A stretch of 25,484 nt of DNA, taken from contig DAITAC010000064.1 of the NCBI GenBank assembly GCA_036824465.1, forward strand, positions 1-25,484, in the 5' to 3' direction. Under the pieces are notes generated by a model. The model was given only the letters and a program-made list of their open reading frames with translations. It did no database searches and was not told the DNA's origin. This stretch comes from JAKOQB01 sp036824465 (GTDB taxonomy: Bacteria; Pseudomonadota; Gammaproteobacteria; Burkholderiales; Burkholderiaceae_F). The translations under genes and the position numbers were made by a program. Every line of letters begins with the position of its first letter. Position 1 is the first letter of the stretch. Positions 24,035 to 25,484 of the stretch are shown here, in pieces.

Positions 24035-24529
24035 TGTTGGCCTGCCTGATCTCGCCAGTACTGCGCGCCGTTAGCGATTCAGTTTCGTTCTCGACTTCGC
24101 CGCCGCTCGCAGATTTCCGCAAGGTCAGCGCACCGCCAGGCAGTGGTATGAGGCCGGAGCGGAAGCCGTCGCTCGAGTTCGGCTAAGGGTTTCGCGCGGA
24201 CGTGGCCATTGCCGCACAAGGGCTTGCCCAGAGCGCAACAGGTCCAACCCGGTTTCAAACCAATGCTCCGTTGCAGCCGAGCGGCGTAGCCACGCAGGGC
24301 GATCCGGGCCGGCAGTGCCGTCCGACTCGACCAAGAAAGCGTTTGAACTCCCAATGCTCCCCGTTACCCGACGCCACAGGATTGAACCTGCCGCTTTCCC
24401 AGAGCTGGATCGAATCGGCTGCGACTGGGACGCCGAGCCCCCTTCAATCCTCGCTGTCAGCCCACCCGTGCCATCGCGCGTTAACGCCACGCTGCCTGGG
24501 TCGAGCAGAACACAATTGGGGGGGGTACT

Positions 24530-25484
24530 GTGGTTGAGTCGTTGCAATCGGCACTTGCGTCGAATCCGCTGCTGTCTGGCGGCACTGCCCTCGCGGTCAT
24601 CGGCATCCTCGCCATGTGGCTACGCGAAGTTCCGGCCAAAGTGGCAGCGTGGGCCAAGCATTTCCTTGTCACCACGGTCACTGTCGACAGCCGGGATGAG
24701 CTGATGTTTCCAGCGTTGGTCGAATACATGGACAGCCGCGAAGCGCTGCGCCGGATCAACAACTTCACCGTGCGAACGGTGCGCCAGCAGGGTTCCGCGT
24801 ACCAAAGCCTGCAGGATGAACTGCAGCAGGGCGGCCGGCCGACGGCGACTTTTTCGCCCGGCGAGGGTTTCCACCTGTTCATGCTCGACGGGCGGCTGAT
24901 GTGGATGAATCGCGAGGTCCAGGTCGGCGGCGTGTCGGTCGTCGAGAAGATCACGCTATCGACGTTCGGCCGTGACAAGCGCCCGCTGGAAACGATTGTC
25001 CACGCCGCCATGAGCCACCGGATCGAGCGCGAACTGAACCGGATCGCTATCTATGTGCCGAACCCGTACAACAACGAGTGGATGCGCGCGCGGCTGGGCA
25101 ATAACCGCAAGCTCGATTCCGTCGTACTCAGAGCGGGCCAGAAGGAGGCGATCCTCGCGGACCTCGAGCGCTTTTTTGCGGCGCGCGAGCGCTACGAGAC
25201 GCTGGGCATCCCGTGGCGGCGCGGCTACCTTCTCTATGGCCCGCCGGGCACCGGCAAGACTTCGCTGGTCACCGCGCTCGCGTCGGAACTGTCGCTCAAC
25301 GTGTGCGTGCTGTCGCTCGCCTCGCCCAACGTCACCGATGAGAAGATCGGCAACCTGCTTGCCAGTGTGCCGCGCCGCTCGGTGATCCTGATCGAGGACG
25401 TCGACGCCTTTTTCCAGCAACGCAGCAAAGCCGACACCGGCGTCAAGGTGTCGTACTCGGGCTTCATCAACGCGCTCGACGGCG
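24530..25484 (+). CDS. BCS1-like AAA ATPase (3' end cut by window)
   Basis: Starts at a GTG and stays open to the window edge (318 codons). A single N-terminal membrane segment lies at about 17-31 (GGTALAVIGILAMWL). A BCS1-N-like domain follows (FLVTTVTVDSRDELMFPAL, later MWMNREVQ and KITLSTFGRDKRPLETIV). The AAA core comes next: RRGYLLYGPPGTGKTSLV with Walker A at 237-244 (Lys243), and VILIEDVDAFF with Walker B at 285-292. This order is that of mitochondrial Bcs1, which moves the folded Rieske protein across the inner membrane; bacterial relatives exist but their task is largely unknown. A run of eight G (24518-24525) sits four bases before the GTG and probably acts as ribosome site. The arginine finger and C-terminal part lie outside the window. 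Confidence 0.88.
   Translation, partial: MVESLQSALASNPLLSGGTALAVIGILAMWLREVPAKVAAWAKHFLVTTVTVDSRDELMFPALVEYMDSREALRRINNFTVRTVRQQGSAYQSLQDELQQGGRPTATFSPGEGFHLFMLDGRLMWMNREVQVGGVSVVEKITLSTFGRDKRPLETIVHAAMSHRIERELNRIAIYVPNPYNNEWMRARLGNNRKLDSVVLRAGQKEAILADLERFFAARERYETLGIPWRRGYLLYGPPGTGKTSLVTALASELSLNVCVLSLASPNVTDEKIGNLLASVPRRSVILIEDVDAFFQQRSKADTGVKVSYSGFINALDG

Larger units (their letters stand above)
23425..24529. other. 1.1-kb region without a supported gene, containing gap 2
   Basis: About 950 bases of known sequence (about 895 if the duplicate is collapsed) between the divergent adenylation and AAA genes. Several frames of 60-140 codons exist, but they lack domain features, good start signals or codon bias like the neighbours. 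A minus-strand frame at 23606-23815 starts only with TTG right after a stop. The adenylation gene promoter should lie near 23430-23600, and the AAA gene promoter near 24400-24520, but I cannot point to boxes. Confidence 0.5.

Noticed and set aside
24125..24547. 140-codon minus-strand frame and overlapping plus-strand frames before the AAA gene
   Set aside because: Low-complexity Ser/Arg-rich translations without start signals or domains; the sequence is best called non-coding.

Overview
The window is a high-GC bacterial chromosome segment. Its gene content and order fit a betaproteobacterium of the Burkholderiales type: an AI-2E/PerM permease, hda, a SerB-like HAD phosphatase, pcnB, folK, a deoxynucleoside kinase, panB and panC in one rightward run, with a PurM-type gene divergent from it. 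A Bug/TctC-type periplasmic binding protein and Burkholderiales-like PanC wording support this. It looks like a draft or metagenome scaffold: it holds two runs of exactly 100 N, each flanked by an identical 55-base direct duplication. That is the signature of two contigs joined without merging their k-mer overlap.

Layout. 1-1830: a divergent, degenerate family-I inorganic pyrophosphatase (minus, cut by the window edge) and a DUF1615 lipoprotein with lytic-transglycosylase-like motifs (plus). 1892-5616 (minus): patatin phospholipase, mercuric-reductase-like flavoprotein, an SDR that lacks its catalytic lysine, and a DUF427 protein, tightly spaced and probably one operon. 5722-8496 (minus): secreted cupin, MFS transporter, DUF1622 membrane protein, secreted DUF302 protein. 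8770-9870 (minus): a PurM-family AIR synthase of a divergent sequence type. 10040-16893 (plus): perM, hda, HAD phosphatase, pcnB, folK, deoxynucleoside kinase, panB, panC, with several stop/start overlaps. This block links replication control, RNA polyadenylation, folate synthesis, nucleotide salvage and pantothenate synthesis. 17209-19227: a GNAT acetyltransferase and a B12-type radical SAM enzyme. 19788-23424: a NeuD/PglD-like sugar O-acyltransferase (broken by the first N gap) converging on an adenylation-carrier didomain protein that is translationally coupled to a Bug-type binding protein. 24530-end: the first two thirds or so of a bacterial BCS1-like AAA ATPase with a GTG start.

The non-coding parts hold two related elements made of GTCGGGA/GTCGGGC heptads with inverted ends (7846-7992 and 9875-10000). 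Each abuts the start codon of a minus-strand gene. A REP/BIME-like palindrome pair lies at 16926-16989. The 19.2-24.5 kb part has long gene-poor stretches, both assembly breaks and a less conserved gene set, so it reads as an accessory region next to the conserved core block. I found no tRNA, rRNA, CRISPR array, insertion sequence or phage gene. I do not see a clear new defence or biosynthetic system. The best candidates for something undescribed are the radical SAM / acyltransferase / adenylation-carrier neighbourhood and the heptad inverted-repeat elements.
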